Shown in pieces: positions 1 to 10,230 of a DNA stretch of 64,000 nt; position 1 is the first letter of the stretch; each line of letters starts with the position of its first letter. Under the pieces are notes generated by a model that saw nothing but the letters and a program-made list of their open reading frames with translations, did not search any database and was not told the DNA's origin. Location: assembly GCA_946902985.2 (NCBI GenBank), contig OX336396.1, positions 237,476,297 to 237,540,296 of the forward strand. Direction: 5' to 3'. A program made the translations under genes and the position numbers. This stretch comes from Meconema thalassinum (lineage: Eukaryota > Arthropoda > Insecta > Orthoptera > Tettigoniidae).

Positions 1-58
1 TCGAATTCGGACCGCCGGGGCGGCAGCCAAGAATGCTAGCCACTACACCACGAGGTAG
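1..58 (-). mobile_element. SINE-E head, cut by window edge
   Basis: The minus strand begins with a tRNA-like A box (GTGGTGTAGTGG) followed by the GCATTCTTGGCTGCC stretch seen in the fuller SINE-E copies near 9.4, 21.05 and 48.4 kb. Only the head lies inside the window. Confidence 0.7.
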
Positions 59-589
59 TCTAATTTCAATCTTAATATTGTTTATAACTTAGCCAATAAG
101 TTAAGATTAGGGTATAACCAAATTTACAATTATTTTATGCTTTTAGCAAAGCAGCACTTTCTTAATTTGTATCGGCTTTTTTTCGGGGAGGGGTGCTGGA
201 GCCCCGTCAGCTCCCCCATTATATACGCCCCTGATTTGCATCCATGTAATTGTAATGACTCTCCAGACGCACTGTATTTATATGACATGTAAGACGACTT
301 AGTTTTGCCACTTATTCAATGAAAATAACACTCGCTGTGAGTGTCATGAAGCGAGTCCCAGCCACACGACACAACACACAGACGCACGCTATGTGCTATT
401 CAGCGAGAGGAAGAATGTTGTCTTGAAGGCCGTTCGGACCATGAACAGCCACAATACAGGTTTCCTCAACATGCAACGCGTCTGGTACAATTATTTTTTG
501 TTCGTCAAAGTGGCCGCAGCAAAAGGCCAAGAAAATTTACATATTAGACTAATATATGTACTGATTTATTTGTTGTTGCTTGTGACATC
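59..589. other. no recognisable feature
   Basis: AT-rich sequence with a short GC-rich patch near 184-232. No protein similarity or repeat boundary is apparent. Confidence 0.5.
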
Positions 590-608
590 GCGGTCATCAT
601 ACATATGT

Positions 609-940
609 GAAATGAAAATCCACAGCCTGCTTCCAGTCTCCGACCGGGTCAGGAATGGAATGAATGAAGCCCCCATCTAGCGGCGAGGATATGAACTGTG
701 CCGGCTGCCGAGGCCTGACGCACTGCTCTGGGGCAATGATTAAATGAATGACATATGAAATGAAATGATAGTGGAGAGTGTCGCTGGAATGAAATTGTGA
801 CAGGGAAAACCGGAGTACCCGGAGAAAAACCTGTCTGCCTCCGCTTTGTCCAGCACAGATCTCACATGGAGTGACCGGGATTTGAACCACGGACCCAGCG
901 GTGAGAGGCCGGCGTGCTGCCGCCTAAGCCACGGAGGCTT
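609..940 (-). mobile_element. SINE-D, full length with 19-bp TSD
   Basis: A tRNA-derived SINE read on the minus strand. The head has A box TGGCTTAGGCGG and B box GGTTCAAATCCC, followed by a body ending near CTGTGGATTTTCATTTC. It is flanked by a perfect 19-bp direct repeat (GCGGTCATCATACATATGT at 590-608 and 941-959). The long perfect duplication points to a recent insertion made with LINE machinery. Other copies are at 46149-46476 and 54796-55136. Confidence 0.9.
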
Positions 941-1087
941 GCGGTCATCATACATATGTACTGTCTTGAATCTAAAACTACGTCCAGAATGGCTGAGGAA
1001 GAGTACTGAAACAGTTTTCCCCATTAATCCTCACTCTGTTCTAATCCTCAAGCTAGAATTCAATATTTTGTCAGAGCAAAGAAAAGA

Positions 1088-1137
1088 AAACATTTATTTA
1101 TTTATTTATGTATTTATTTATTTGTTTATTTATTTAC
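1088..1137 (+). repeat. TTTA microsatellite
   Basis: An imperfect run of TTTA units with a few TTTG and TATG interruptions. Confidence 0.9.
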
Positions 1138-1460
1138 TTCGCCCGGGAACAGTTATGAATGCATTACGTGATGAGCGCTTCTTTTTCGATGTCAATGAAC
1201 TACGACCTATATCCGTTTTACGTCTTGGCGAGATGGGTTAAAACTCTGACTGGACTATTAATTATATTATCATGGAGATGCATGTGCAACGAATTCTTGT
1301 CAGACGTAATTTAATAATGGCGAGGTGCATGCAACACAAATCCCCCTTCAGTCCAATTTTAACTTGACTGTGCATTTTGCGGAACGAAAAGTTCATAGGC
1401 GAAAAGAAGAAAATCTTCCAGGGAAACACCAAACACAACCACTCTTCTCTGAAGTCTTAA

Positions 1461-1664
1461 GGGGCGTGGTGGCTCAGCGGTCTAGCTGTATGCCTCTCAC
1501 CAAGGCGGTCTGGGTTCGATTCCCGGTCAATGCATGTGAGATTTTCGAAGTGAAATGCCATGTCCTGTGGTTCGGATTCCACGTAAAAAGGAGGTCCAGT
1601 GGCTCATGATCTCAAGATTAACGGTCACGTTAAACTACAAGCTTCCTTCCTTCCTTCCTTCCTT
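1461..1664 (+). mobile_element. SINE-C, full length with 11-bp TSD
   Basis: Short tRNA-derived SINE of about 200 bp. The A box is TGGCTCAGCGG, the B box is GGTTCGATTCC, and the tail is (CTTC)n. It is flanked by TGAAGTCTTAA at 1450-1460 and 1665-1675. Related copies are at 5688-5842 and 19008-19196. Confidence 0.9.
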
Positions 1665-1898
1665 TGAAGTCTTAACTCAACACGACTCGACAGTGCGCTG
1701 CTGGCTGTATCTGGGGGTAATAGGGTCGCCTGCTAGCTAGGCTGTAACTGGGGTGATAGACTCGCCCCTAGCTAGCTCGTAAACAGTCGTCCTTTACAGA
1801 ATGGTGAAAATCGCTTCAAAATCCAACCAGTGGTTCTTGAGATTACCCGTGACATCCAAGAATCGGGGACTTAGCTTTATACTAAGATGAGATTTCAT

Positions 1899-2125
1899 CG
1901 CGCTAACGCGCTACCTCGTGTCTCACTGGTATCGGGAGAGCGTGGGTTTGAGTCCTACCTCAGCCGTCCTGAAAATAGTTTTCCATGGATTCCCATTTTC
2001 ACCACCAGGCAAATTTCGGGACGGTTTCTTTCAACAGATCCACGGCCGACTTCCTTCCAAAATCCCTACCTTGACCTTTCCTTAAGTAAATCCAAGTTAG
2101 CGGTTGCCTGGGTGATCGGCCTGTC
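1899..2125 (+). mobile_element. SINE fragment carrying the CCD block
   Basis: It contains a diverged copy of the shared central block: CTCAGCCGTCCTGAAAATAG, then TTCCATGGATTCCCATTTTC, CCAGGCAAAT and CCACGGCCGACTTCCTTCC. A degenerate head may lie upstream (near 1899-1960, with GGGTTTGAGTCC as B box). The tail is not one of T1-T3. Confidence 0.65.
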
Positions 2126-2259
2126 ACATGCCTAGTTGTATTTGCTGACAAACTGTATTCAGCTCCAAGACACTTTCTTTGTGACGGTAGAGGAATAATC
2201 CCTGGCAGTGTCTGTGGGTGAAGCCGAGCTGGGAGGATAAGCGATTTTAAATACATATA

Positions 2260-2928
2260 AAGGGGGGTCTCAAAAAATGTACTAACACTTTGAATGACTA
2301 TAACATGATTATTTATGAACATAGAGACAAGTTTAAGAGCTTCAATTAATGAAGAGACATGTAATTAAAGACTCATGTTCGCAAATGTTCAAATTGATCA
2401 CCGTCAGTGTCCAGGAGTTCGACAAACCGCCACCACCGCACCGGACCATTGCTCGCATCAGAGATAAATTTGAAGCAGATGGAAACGTTCACAACGTCAA
2501 CAAGAAACGTTCTGGACGTCCACGGACATCCACCAGTCCTACAAAGAGAAGAACAGGTGCAGGAAGCCCTCACTAGATCCCTACCGAAATCACTACGACA
2601 AACGGCACGAGAGACACACATCTCAAAGGATAGCGTCCATCGCATCATGAAGCGTCTGCACTGGAAATCCTAGATTCCGACACGAAATTGGAAATTGACA
2701 GACAATATCACGAAATTCCAAATGAACTTTGTCGTAACGTTCGCGAATCCATTGCTTCGCGTTATCAGCTTTGTCTGGACACTGACGGTCATCAATTTGA
2801 ACATTTACGAACATGAGTCTTTAATTACATGTCTCCTCTATAATTGAAGCCCTTAATAAAGTCTCTATGTTCATAAATAATAATTTTATAGTCATTCAAA
2901 GTGTTAGTACCTTTTTTTAGACACCCTG
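2260..2928. mobile_element. foldback DNA transposon with 155-bp inverted arms and TA target
   Basis: The two ends (2260-2414 and 2774-2928) are inverted copies of each other, about 90% identical by eye. Each runs from the tip through AGTACTAACACTTTGAATG-like sequence to GTCAGTGTCC. The outermost bases are flanked by TA, as for Tc1/mariner-type elements. The right tip reads ACAGGGTGTCT on the minus strand. The middle holds a helix-turn-helix remnant of a transposase. The element is too short to be autonomous. Confidence 0.8.
2349..2673 (+). pseudogene. transposase N-terminal helix-turn-helix remnant
   Basis: Two overlapping frames together encode a DNA-binding region typical of Tc1/mariner-like transposases. 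One frame has RIRDKFEADGNVHNV then RSGRPRTSTS. The other has ALTRSLPKSLRQTARET then SVHRIMKRLHWK. The switch of frame near 2550 means a frameshift. No catalytic DDE/D region follows; the sequence runs straight into the inverted right arm. It is an internal-deletion derivative, not a working gene. Confidence 0.65.
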
Positions 2929-2932
2929 TATA

Positions 2933-3211
2933 TTCCATTCATTCATCCATCCATCTATGGACCGCGTCATTCCAACTATCTCATTCTTCGGGCTTTAATG
3001 TTTGCCCAGTACACCAACATTCGTTTCTTTCCTGGGTCCTAATCTTTCCTGATTTCAGCTTCGGTGTTTCTTGGAAACCTTGACATGCTTGAAGGTGAGT
3101 GGTATTTATTAGTTAAGCAACAGGACAGTGTTTCACTTTACACACATCAAAAACAATTTTGCATATTGCTATGGAGCACAGTGAGGATGAAATTAAGGAT
3201 GGATTCATTTA
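2933..3211. other. no recognisable feature
   Basis: Short (ATTC)n stretch at about 2935-2955, otherwise unassigned sequence between two transposon remnants. Confidence 0.5.
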
Positions 3212-3600
3212 TTAAGCAGTGTCCACGCCTGCTCTACAAATAGAGATCGGGGGAATAGGCAGGCCATTCCATTCTGTGAATACCATTTTCCTGAAGAAAG
3301 GCGGACGAGCGTTATCGTCCACGAAAGTGAAATTTGGGCCGAAATTGCCAGCATAGCCTTTCACTACAGATGCCAGGAAGGAATCCCTGTAACGTATGCC
3401 TGTCATACGCCCTGGGATGTACACAAGAGGGGTTCGGTGACCATACATGATGCTACCTCAATATCTTGCACCTCCTACTCCATGTTGGTATCGGTCTCGG
3501 ATGTATTGGTCGTGCATACGTTCACCGGGTCGTCTCCACACTCACACAGATCTATCCTCATTGACACAGGCCAGTGTACACAGCCGATATACACGCACGC
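3212..3600 (-). pseudogene. Tc1-like transposase, catalytic half fragment
   Basis: Read on the minus strand, upstream codons give VWRRPGERMHDQYIRDRY. An in-frame stop then precedes SIMYGHRTPLVYIPGRMTG, followed by RYRDSFLASVVKGYAGNFGP and FTFVDDNARP. The last motif holds the second catalytic Asp of the Tc1 DD34E core (family knowledge). After it the frame slips, so the ...WPAYSPDL-type region is garbled. N-terminal and third-acidic-residue parts are absent. This is a decayed fragment; it could complement the N-terminal Tc1 fragment at 32 kb as the same family, but they do not overlap enough to tell. Confidence 0.75.
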
Positions 3601-3699
3601 AAGAACCACTAAGCGGTTTGAGACCACTACGTCTCTTGGCCAGCAATATGCAAAACATTGTTTGATGTGTGTATGTAGGATAACTACGTTTAGTGTAAT

Positions 3700-4013
3700 T
3701 GGATTACTGTAAACAGGTATAACAAAACCTCAAGTCGAAAGATATAAAGTGAAACCTACGATAGGATTTTTAAAAAAAGTATATAATTACTCGCCAATGC
3801 ATATAGGAATAATTCTTGTATAATTCTTGTAGGAAACTGGACTCATTGTATAGCGGTCCAGTGCAACCACACGTAACAAAAATAAATGGTGCTGGTGTTA
3901 GACACAAGGAACTGAATTCGATGGTACATAATCTCTTCGCAGGAAGTTTTCGTTGCAGAGCCAAAACACAGTATGCCAGTATACGTATAATGTAAGCCCA
4001 GGTTTAAAATTAT
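3700..4013. other. no recognisable feature
   Basis: Unassigned AT-rich sequence up to the 5' truncation point of the LINE fragment. Confidence 0.5.
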
Positions 4014-4019
4014 TGATCA

Positions 4020-4961
4020 AGACAAGAGTGTGAAATTACCGTAACGTCGGGTATCCCTCAGGGCAGCGTAATCGGAACTTTGTTATTTTTGGCGTTTAGA
4101 AATGACTTACCAAATGGGATTCGCAGTGACTGTCGATTGTTTGCCGATGATTGTGTAATATATCGAAAGATACATTACTCACAAGACAATGCAGTACTTC
4201 AAGATGACCTGAACCTGGTCTATAAGTGGGCGATTGAAAATAAAATGAAAATAAACACAAGAAAATGTAGTCTAATAAAAATAGGGAAAGTGCGAAGACA
4301 AGATTTTGAATATAACATTGGCTCGGAAATACTTGTAGAAGAAGATTCTTGCAAATATTTGGGCGTTCATGTAAGAAATTATATGAAACGGAGTAGTCAT
4401 ATAGGATGTGTAGTTTCTAAAGCTTACAAATCCCTGCACTTTGTAATGAGGGTATTAAAAGGAAGTAGTACCTCTGCTAAAGAATTAGGATATTTGTCAC
4501 TTGTAAGACCTATTCTGGAATACGCCTCGGCGGTTTGGGATCCATATCAAGTAGGGCTCATAAATGAGTTGGAAGTGGTACAAAGAAAGGCCGCTAGATT
4601 TGTGCTCAGTGACTTTAATCCCAGGAGCAGTGTGAGCCGTATGTTAAAGAAACTTGGGTGGGAATCACTTGAGGCTAGGAGGATGAAAACTAGACTCGGC
4701 GCTATGTACAACACGTATACAAATCAACCAGCATGGGGTGAGCTTAGCAAACGTATGGAAAAGCCTACTTACATGGGTAGGGGCGATCATCCTTTCAAAG
4801 TTAAGGGCCGACCACAGCGAACAAATTATGGTAAATATTCTTTCGTAAACCGTGCCATTGACAATTGGAACTCTCTACCTGCCGCAGTCTTAGAGCCTTT
4901 TCCCAAACATATAGGTGTGTTTAAGAAAAGACTGACTATTTGTGTAAATACTCCAGTTTAA
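4020..4961 (+). pseudogene. 5'-truncated LINE, reverse transcriptase C-terminal half (Jockey/CR1-like)
   Basis: The open frame starts inside the reverse transcriptase (RT), not at a start codon: SGIPQGSVIGTLLFL, then the catalytic FADD motif (RLFADDCVIYR) about 18 residues later. It runs on through KYLGVHV and VRPILEYASAVWDP to a C-terminal NRAIDNWNSLPAAV. This order is typical of Jockey/CR1-group non-LTR retrotransposons. Endonuclease and RT motifs upstream of GIPQGS are missing. The 293 codons downstream are uninterrupted, so the copy is not very old. The 3' UTR ends in (AATG)n. Confidence 0.85.
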
Positions 4962-5070
4962 TTGTTAGTGAATTGTTATGTACAATTATTTATTTGTTAT
5001 GTATATCTAATTTGCCACCGGGGGACACACCCCCAATTGCAAATAAACGAATGAATGAATGAATGAATAA
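4962..5070 (+). mobile_element. LINE 3' UTR with (AATG)n tail
   Basis: Short UTR with CCACCGGGGGACACACCCCC, then ATTGCAAATAAACGAATGAA and further AATG units. A short tandem tail of this kind is usual for CR1/Jockey-like LINEs. SINE-A abuts it directly. Confidence 0.75.
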
Positions 5071-5074
5071 GAGT

Positions 5075-5580
5075 CGGTTGGTTCCTCAGTTAGGGGCTGC
5101 GACGACGCAGTCATGTATCCCCGTGTACTTTGGGTGTGTGTAGAATCTGTCTGATAACCCGTGTTAATTGTGATAGCTGTATTACTGTGTGTGTTTGTTA
5201 TCTGTAATTCAGGTAAGGACTGCAGACGATCAATTTCAAGTAGTTCCTACTTTTGCTACTATATGCTATCATCAACGACACCTAGCAGTGAACTTGGCTA
5301 CTAGATGCCACCACAACCGGCACCTGGTGGCGAACGTTCGAACTAATAGAGCGTTAATCAAATCTACAAATTTACCTTCACACAATTGTAGTTAGTGGAA
5401 GGTTCTCTTACATGCCATAAATCTATGACATGAGCCCACTGACTTTACTTCCCCTTCGAAGGATGGCATACTGAGGGATTTTTAAGGCTCTTAGAAAATC
5501 CGACATCTTCGGCCGGGTTTGAACCCGCGATCTTGGGCATAGAAGCTCAACATGCTACCAACTACGCAACCGGAGCCACT
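5075..5580 (-). mobile_element. SINE-A, full length
   Basis: Minus-strand tRNA-derived SINE of about 505 bp. Head with A box TTGCGTAGTTGG and B box GGTTCAAACCC. Body with TCGGATTTTCTAAGAGCC-like and CATAGATTTATGGCATG landmarks. Tail T1 (AATACAGCTATCACAATTAA, CACACCCAAAGTACACGGGG) ends in AACC units. SINE-A is the commonest repeat in the window. Confidence 0.9.
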
Positions 5581-5687
5581 TCAAGACAAGAAAGCCTGTA
5601 TCGAAATATCTAATTACATGAATCCTCATCTAGTAGTTCAAGTTGACGCTTCCTTGGATTAATTTGTCCTTGTGAATGCATTGCATA

Positions 5688-5842
5688 CATCGCAGAAGGG
5701 TTCGATTCCCGGTAAATGCATGTGAACTTTGCGAAGTGAAATATCATGTAAAGTGGCTGGGATTCCACGTAAAATGGAGGTCCGTTGGCTCATGATCTCG
5801 AGATTAACGGTCACTTAAAACTAAAAGCCTCCTTCCTTAAAT
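5688..5842 (+). mobile_element. SINE-C, 5'-truncated
   Basis: Starts at the B box (GGTTCGATTCCCGG) and runs through GATTCCACGTAAAATGGAGG and CTCGAGATTAACGGTCAC to CTCCTTCCTT. It lacks the A box half. Confidence 0.85.
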
Positions 5843-6046
5843 TCAGTTTACGGCTGCCTCCTTCCTAATCTTTGCCGCTAGTTAAACTATAAGCACACGC
5901 ACTAGTGCGGTCACTGCAATAACGCAAGTTATTAGATAGACTCTGCACATATTCAAGTACTCGGGCTGATATCTTGAAGTCGCAAGCTAAATGAATCAAC
6001 AATAATAGCTTTGTTTAGTCTGAAGGTTGTTTACCTCTATTCTGTC
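5843..6046. other. no recognisable feature
   Basis: Unassigned spacer before the TSD of SINE-B. Confidence 0.4.
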
Positions 6047-6058
6047 AAGTCAATATGT

Positions 6059-6980
6059 GCTTGCCACGGTGGGTGAGTGGTTATAGTGTCGGACTACCAA
6101 CCCCAAGATTGCAGGTTCGCCCCTGGCCATGGTAAGTGATTTTTGAAGGCGACAATAATCACGATACTCATGTCAAACGTTGTTGGCATGTTGGTTGGTT
6201 GGTTGGTTGGTTCCTTAGTTTAGGGGCTGCGACAACGCGGTCATGTAGCCCCGTGTACTTTGGGTGTGTGTAGAATTTGTCTGATAACCGGTGTTAATTG
6301 TGATGACTGTATTAGTGTGTGTATCTGTTTTTTTAATTCAAGTAGGGACTGTAACTTTGAATTTTCAAATAGTTCCTACTTTTGCCGCCAAACGCCACCG
6401 TCAACGACTACTAGGCCTAGTTCAGAACTAGCTACTAGACGCCACCGCAGTCGGCTCTTGGCAACGAACGTAGCAACCTAAGAGCGTTGTTTACATTCTT
6501 AACCTATCCAATTTAGTTTCACACAGGTGTAATTAGTGGAAAGATCTTTAACATGCCATAAATCTATGACATGGGACCGCCGGCTTTACTTCCCCTCCGA
6601 AGGAAGGCATACTGAGGGATTTTTAACGCTCTTAAAAAATCCGACGGCTTCGGCCGGGTTTGAACCCGCTATCTTGGGCATAGAAGCTCAGCATGCTACC
6701 AACTACGCCACCGAAGCCGCATTGGCATGTTAAAGAACCCATTTGAATTCAGTAGGCCGTGTTCAATGGCAAAATTAATCTCGGGATTTTCCGCCAACAC
6801 AAAGTTCCTCCATTCTCTACTTGAAAGCGCTGTAGTAGTGTCAAGGAGTTTAGATATCTAACCTCCTTGACGTTCATGACGTTCAAAGGAACGACGAAAT
6901 TCGACATGCAAGCTACCCTCTGGGTGTCAATTAACAAAGCTTGCACCAGGCACCCGAGGCCATACGATATTATTATTATT
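6059..6980 (+). mobile_element. SINE-B, split by a SINE-A insertion
   Basis: Head A box is TGGGTGAGTGG and B box is GGTTCGCCCC. The body resumes after the insertion (6732-6980) and ends CCATACGATATTATTATT. A 12-bp TSD AAGTCAATATGT lies at 6047-6058 and 6981-6992. The inserted SINE-A has its own TSD TTGGCATGTT (6183-6192, 6722-6731). The second copy is at 32822-33206. Confidence 0.9.
6193..6721 (-). mobile_element. SINE-A nested in SINE-B
   Basis: Full-length minus-strand SINE-A with a (GGTT)n/(AACC)n end at 6193 and head at 6640-6720. The TSD duplicates SINE-B sequence, so this insertion came second. Confidence 0.92.
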
Positions 6981-6992
6981 AAGTCAATATGT

Positions 6993-7316
6993 ATTCACAC
7001 TCTGCCCGTATCATGGATCTAGGATACTTTGTTGTTGTTGCTTATTTTAGTGGCAGCGACATCACGGTCAAACAGCCCCGTGCAGTGGCGTAACTACGTG
7101 AGGGGGTTGATCAGGGGGACAAATCTCTCTCTCTCTCTCGCTCTCTCCCCCCCCCCCACCCCCCACCCAGAGCCAAATAATAAAAATATGAAATTTCTTG
7201 GTTTTAATTTTGAGTAAAACCAATCTTTGGATTGATGACAAATGATTGGATTACGTAGGTTTATACTTACTAATTTGAAAGCATTTATTTTTACTCGTGT
7301 TATTTCTTTAACATTA
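6993..7316. other. unassigned, with CT and C runs
   Basis: Holds a (CT)n/C-rich stretch at 7125-7165. A CAGTGGCGTAACTACG motif at 7084 looks like a hAT terminus but has no confirmed partner. Confidence 0.4.
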
Positions 7317-7324
7317 CCCTAACT

Positions 7325-7656
7325 CAGTGGTTCTGAACCCGTAGAAGTCTGCGGACCACTCAGCCTGAAATTGAATCATGTACGGACCACCCCGCCCCCC
7401 GCCCTCTCCCCCCAATACACATTATTAGTTGTAACCCTTTCTCAATAACACTTTTTTTAAAGATATTTCAATTCAAAACCTGATAGTCATCGCCACGAAT
7501 ACTTTCGGACGATTCTCGTTCATCGCACATCGTTTTTGAAATTCCCATTTATTGGCCACTTTTTATACGTGCTGGTGGACCCTTTTGTCCCGCGGACCAC
7601 TCCCGAGGCACTCGCGGACCACGGGTGGTCCGCGGACCACCGGTTAAGAACCACTG
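7325..7656. mobile_element. hAT-type MITE with 8-bp TSD
   Basis: Both ends begin CAGTGGTTCT(G/T)AACC in inverted orientation. An exact 8-bp duplication CCCTAACT flanks the 332-bp unit (7317-7324 and 7657-7664). hAT elements make 8-bp duplications. The right end also holds an internal palindrome around GGTCCGCGGACC. There is no coding capacity. Confidence 0.9.
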
Positions 7657-7790
7657 CCCTAACTTAACATTTGAATTAGCAAATTAGTCAGCTGTTCAGT
7701 GAGCCAGAAGGATGGGTGTGGCACCATATTTACTCTTCCCTTTCCAAAAATACACCACTTGTCAGTTGCCATTCTGTTGGTATCCGAGTG

Positions 7791-8298
7791 CGGCTTCGGT
7801 GGCGTAGTCGGTAGCATGCTGAGCTTCTATGCCCAAGATCGCGGGTTCAAACCCGGCCGAAGTCGTCGGATTTTTTAAGAGCGTTACAATCCCTCAGTAT
7901 GCCTTTCTTGGGGGGAGGGGAAGTAAAGCCGGCGGTCCCACTTTCATAGATTTATGGCATGAAAAAGAACCGTCCACTAACTACACTTGTGGAAGCTAAA
8001 ATTTGTAGGTTAGTTTGATAACGCTCTATTAGTTCCAACGTTCACCACCATGAGCCGACTGCGGTGGCGTCTAGTAACCAAGTTCAGAACTAGTTGACGG
8101 TGGTGTTTGGTAGCATAAGTAGGAACTACTTGAATATTGAATGTCTGCAGTCCTTACTTGAATTAAAAACAAATAACACACATTAATATAGCCATCAGAA
8201 TTAACACCGGTTATCAGACAGATTCTACACACACCCAAAGTACACGGGGCTACATGACCACGTTGTCGCAGCCCTTAAACTAAGGAACCAACCAACTA
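7791..8298 (+). mobile_element. SINE-A with 11-bp TSD
   Basis: Complete SINE-A: head CGGCTTCGGTGGCGTAGTCG, B box GGTTCAAACCC, tail T1 and ACCAACCAAC end. TSD GTATCCGAGTG lies at 7780-7790 and 8299-8309. Confidence 0.92.
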
Positions 8299-8309
8299 GT
8301 ATCCGAGTG

Positions 8310-8734
8310 TGTCATTTTGAAAACAAAATTGTTAAGCTTTATTGGTGTTTTAAGTTAAACTTTAGTTTTTTGAAAACTATAGTTTATTAATATTCATACA
8401 ATATCGGGGAATAGAAAGGGCCAGATGGTATCGCGAAGAAAACTGGACTTATAATTTAATATCAACAAAATTGTTATTTTTCGAGCAGCGGTCGCTTGGT
8501 CGGCCTTAGCCCGTCATGGGCTGGATAGTGCCAGGGGTTTGACTTTTTATTTTATTTTATTTGCACATTAATAAGTGAAAATACAACGTGCCAAATGATA
8601 TCAAATACGAAGAAATGTAGATCGGAGTTTTTGAAACTTCGGGATGGTGTATTTGATTTCACTGATTAGGTCTCATTATGCCCTCACCTCCTATTGTAAT
8701 TTTGACTCAGCTCTTCCCCCTCAAAAAGTAAACT
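8310..8734. other. no recognisable feature
   Basis: AT-rich unassigned sequence with a small (TTTTA)n run near 8546-8560. Confidence 0.4.
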
Positions 8735-8744
8735 CTAGTTAAGC

Positions 8745-9063
8745 CACTTTCTTTTTGTCGCGTGGCCTCCTGAGAGGCCGAGTGCAGGTCTTTCTAGTCG
8801 ACGCCCGAGGGCGACTTGCGCGTCGGGATGACAGATGGTATAGATGAATATGAATGAAACTAGGCAAGGATGTGGAAGGAAGCGGCCGTGGCCTGCCAGA
8901 AGGTACCATCCCAGCATTTACCTATGTTGAAAATAGGAAACCACGGAAAAACATTTCAAGGACGGGCGACGGAGGGGCTCGAACCCACGCGTCCACCGAG
9001 TCAGCAGAAAGCTTGGCCCCATGACCTAACGCTGCGCTTTAGCCTGCGTAGCCACTGCTGTCG
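8745..9063 (-). mobile_element. SINE-G (head G + CCD + T3)
   Basis: The minus strand has the tRNA-like head (B box GGTTCGAGCCC), the CCD block (CCACGGCCGCTTCCTTCC) and a third tail type with GCGTCGACTAGAAAGACC and CTCTCAGGAGGCC. Imperfect flanking repeats TAGTTAAGCCAC and TAGTTACGCTAC differ at two of twelve positions. The other copy is at 52424-52743. Confidence 0.85.
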
Positions 9064-9067
9064 GTAG

Positions 9068-9465
9068 TTACGCTACAGATCCCGTGTGTTTGGGTGTAAG
9101 TGGAATTAGTGCGATAACCTGTGTTATTGTGATTCCTGTATTAGTGTGCGTATTTGTAAATTGGGGAGAGGGTTGCGAAGGGGGTGGCCGTGGCCGTAAG
9201 TTAGAAACCATCCCAGCATTTACTGAACCTGGAGTAGAAGTGTGTGTGTGTGGGGGGGGGGGGGACTACGTCAAGTCACTTCCAGGATGGCCAAGATGGT
9301 AATCGAACCCTCCTCTTCTCATGTATGACTCACGAGGCTGAGTCTACCCCTTTCCAACCCTTACAGCAGAACTAAAATTTCTTGTCAGAGATGGAAAACG
9401 AATCCGGACCTCTGGGGTGACAAGTAAGAACGCTAACCGCTACACTACGAGGTGGTCTGCATCTA
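9068..9465 (-). mobile_element. SINE-E (head E + CCD + T1)
   Basis: Minus strand from 9465: head with A box CTCGTAGTGTAGCGG, B box region GGATTCG, then the CTCAGCCTCGTGAG landmark, CCD (GGATGG...GCCACGGCCACC) and T1 (AATACAGGAATCACAATAAC, CACTTACACCCAAACACACG). A G-run microsatellite at 9243-9263 interrupts the CCD. Confidence 0.85.
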
Positions 9466-9601
9466 GGATAATCCCCAAATTGCTCCATCTTGAAGAAGTA
9501 AATGTCATTTTCGTCACTGTTAAAAGTAGGGGCGTTACAATTAGTAACGATGTTACTTCTCGTTAACCCAGCCATCGAGGGAGCATTCCAGATCAACTTG
9601 A

Positions 9602-10230
9602 TGCCGGTCCCAAGCCCGGAAAATGGGGAGGGTAAATGGATGGTTAATGTGTCTCAGTGGAAGCACTAATGCTGAGTAGGTGCCTCTATTAAGTACTGAG
9701 AAATGCTTTGGTTGGTAGGCAAGCCGACTTATACCTTACCTTTCTTCGGCTTTTCCCAATTAATTAGGGTCGCCGGAGCCAACCAGGCTCATTTTGGTTT
9801 TGGACGGGGATTTAAGGCCGGATGCCCTTCCTGACGCCACGTGATTTTTCTGGTGAAAAATCCACCCCCCTGTCACCGGGATTCGAACCCCGGCCGTCCG
9901 GGTGAAAGACGAGCAGCTAAGCCACTGCGCCATCACTTTCCCCTAGGCAAGCCTACTTATGAAACCATCAAATCCTACCCCAATGGGGACGGATGAGGGC
10001 GAGTGTCTGGCGCCTTAAAACGAGACTATCTCAGCAAATGATATGGTAACCCTGACAGAAGGTTCCCTGGTCCTCCAGGTTGGGGGTCGGGCATAGGGCT
10101 AAGAACCCTACCCTGGAAAGAAAGCATTGTTACGAAACCAACACAATACATGCGGACAAGTAAACCTGAAGACGAATATGGCATTGAATTACGGAATACA
10201 TAGAAGAGGACCTTAAGAAGATGAAGATTA
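9602..10230 (+). mobile_element. RTE-like LINE 5' fragment, interrupted by a SINE
   Basis: GCCGGTCCCAAGCCCGGAAA and GGGGAGGGT match the opening of the intact RTE at 10.88 kb (CCGGTCCCAAGTCCGGGATG, GGAGGAGGGTT). After the SINE, the text continues with CCTCCAGGTTGGGGGTCGG and CTAAGAACCCTACCC, as I recall from RTE-type 5' regions. No open reading frame survives. The 3' limit is approximate. Confidence 0.55.
9733..9944 (-). mobile_element. SINE-I with 16-bp TSD
   Basis: The minus strand starts GTGATGGCGCAGTGGCTTAG (A box TGGCGCAGTGG), with B box GGTTCGAATCCC. The body contains GGAAGGGCATCCGGCC and ends CCAATTAATTGGG region. TSD AGGCAAGCC(G/T)ACTTAT lies at 9717-9732 and 9945-9960, with one mismatch. 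Confidence 0.9.

Noticed and set aside
609..1024. possible genuine tRNA genes at SINE heads here and elsewhere
   Set aside because: Each A/B-box head continues into a SINE body, has mismatched acceptor and anticodon arms and is bounded by SINE TSDs; none reads as a complete tRNA.
7084..9077. hAT element starting CAGTGGCGTAACTACG and ending near TAGTTACGCTACAG
   Set aside because: The right end coincides with SINE-G flanks and SINE-E tail sequence, and no 8-bp duplication could be confirmed.
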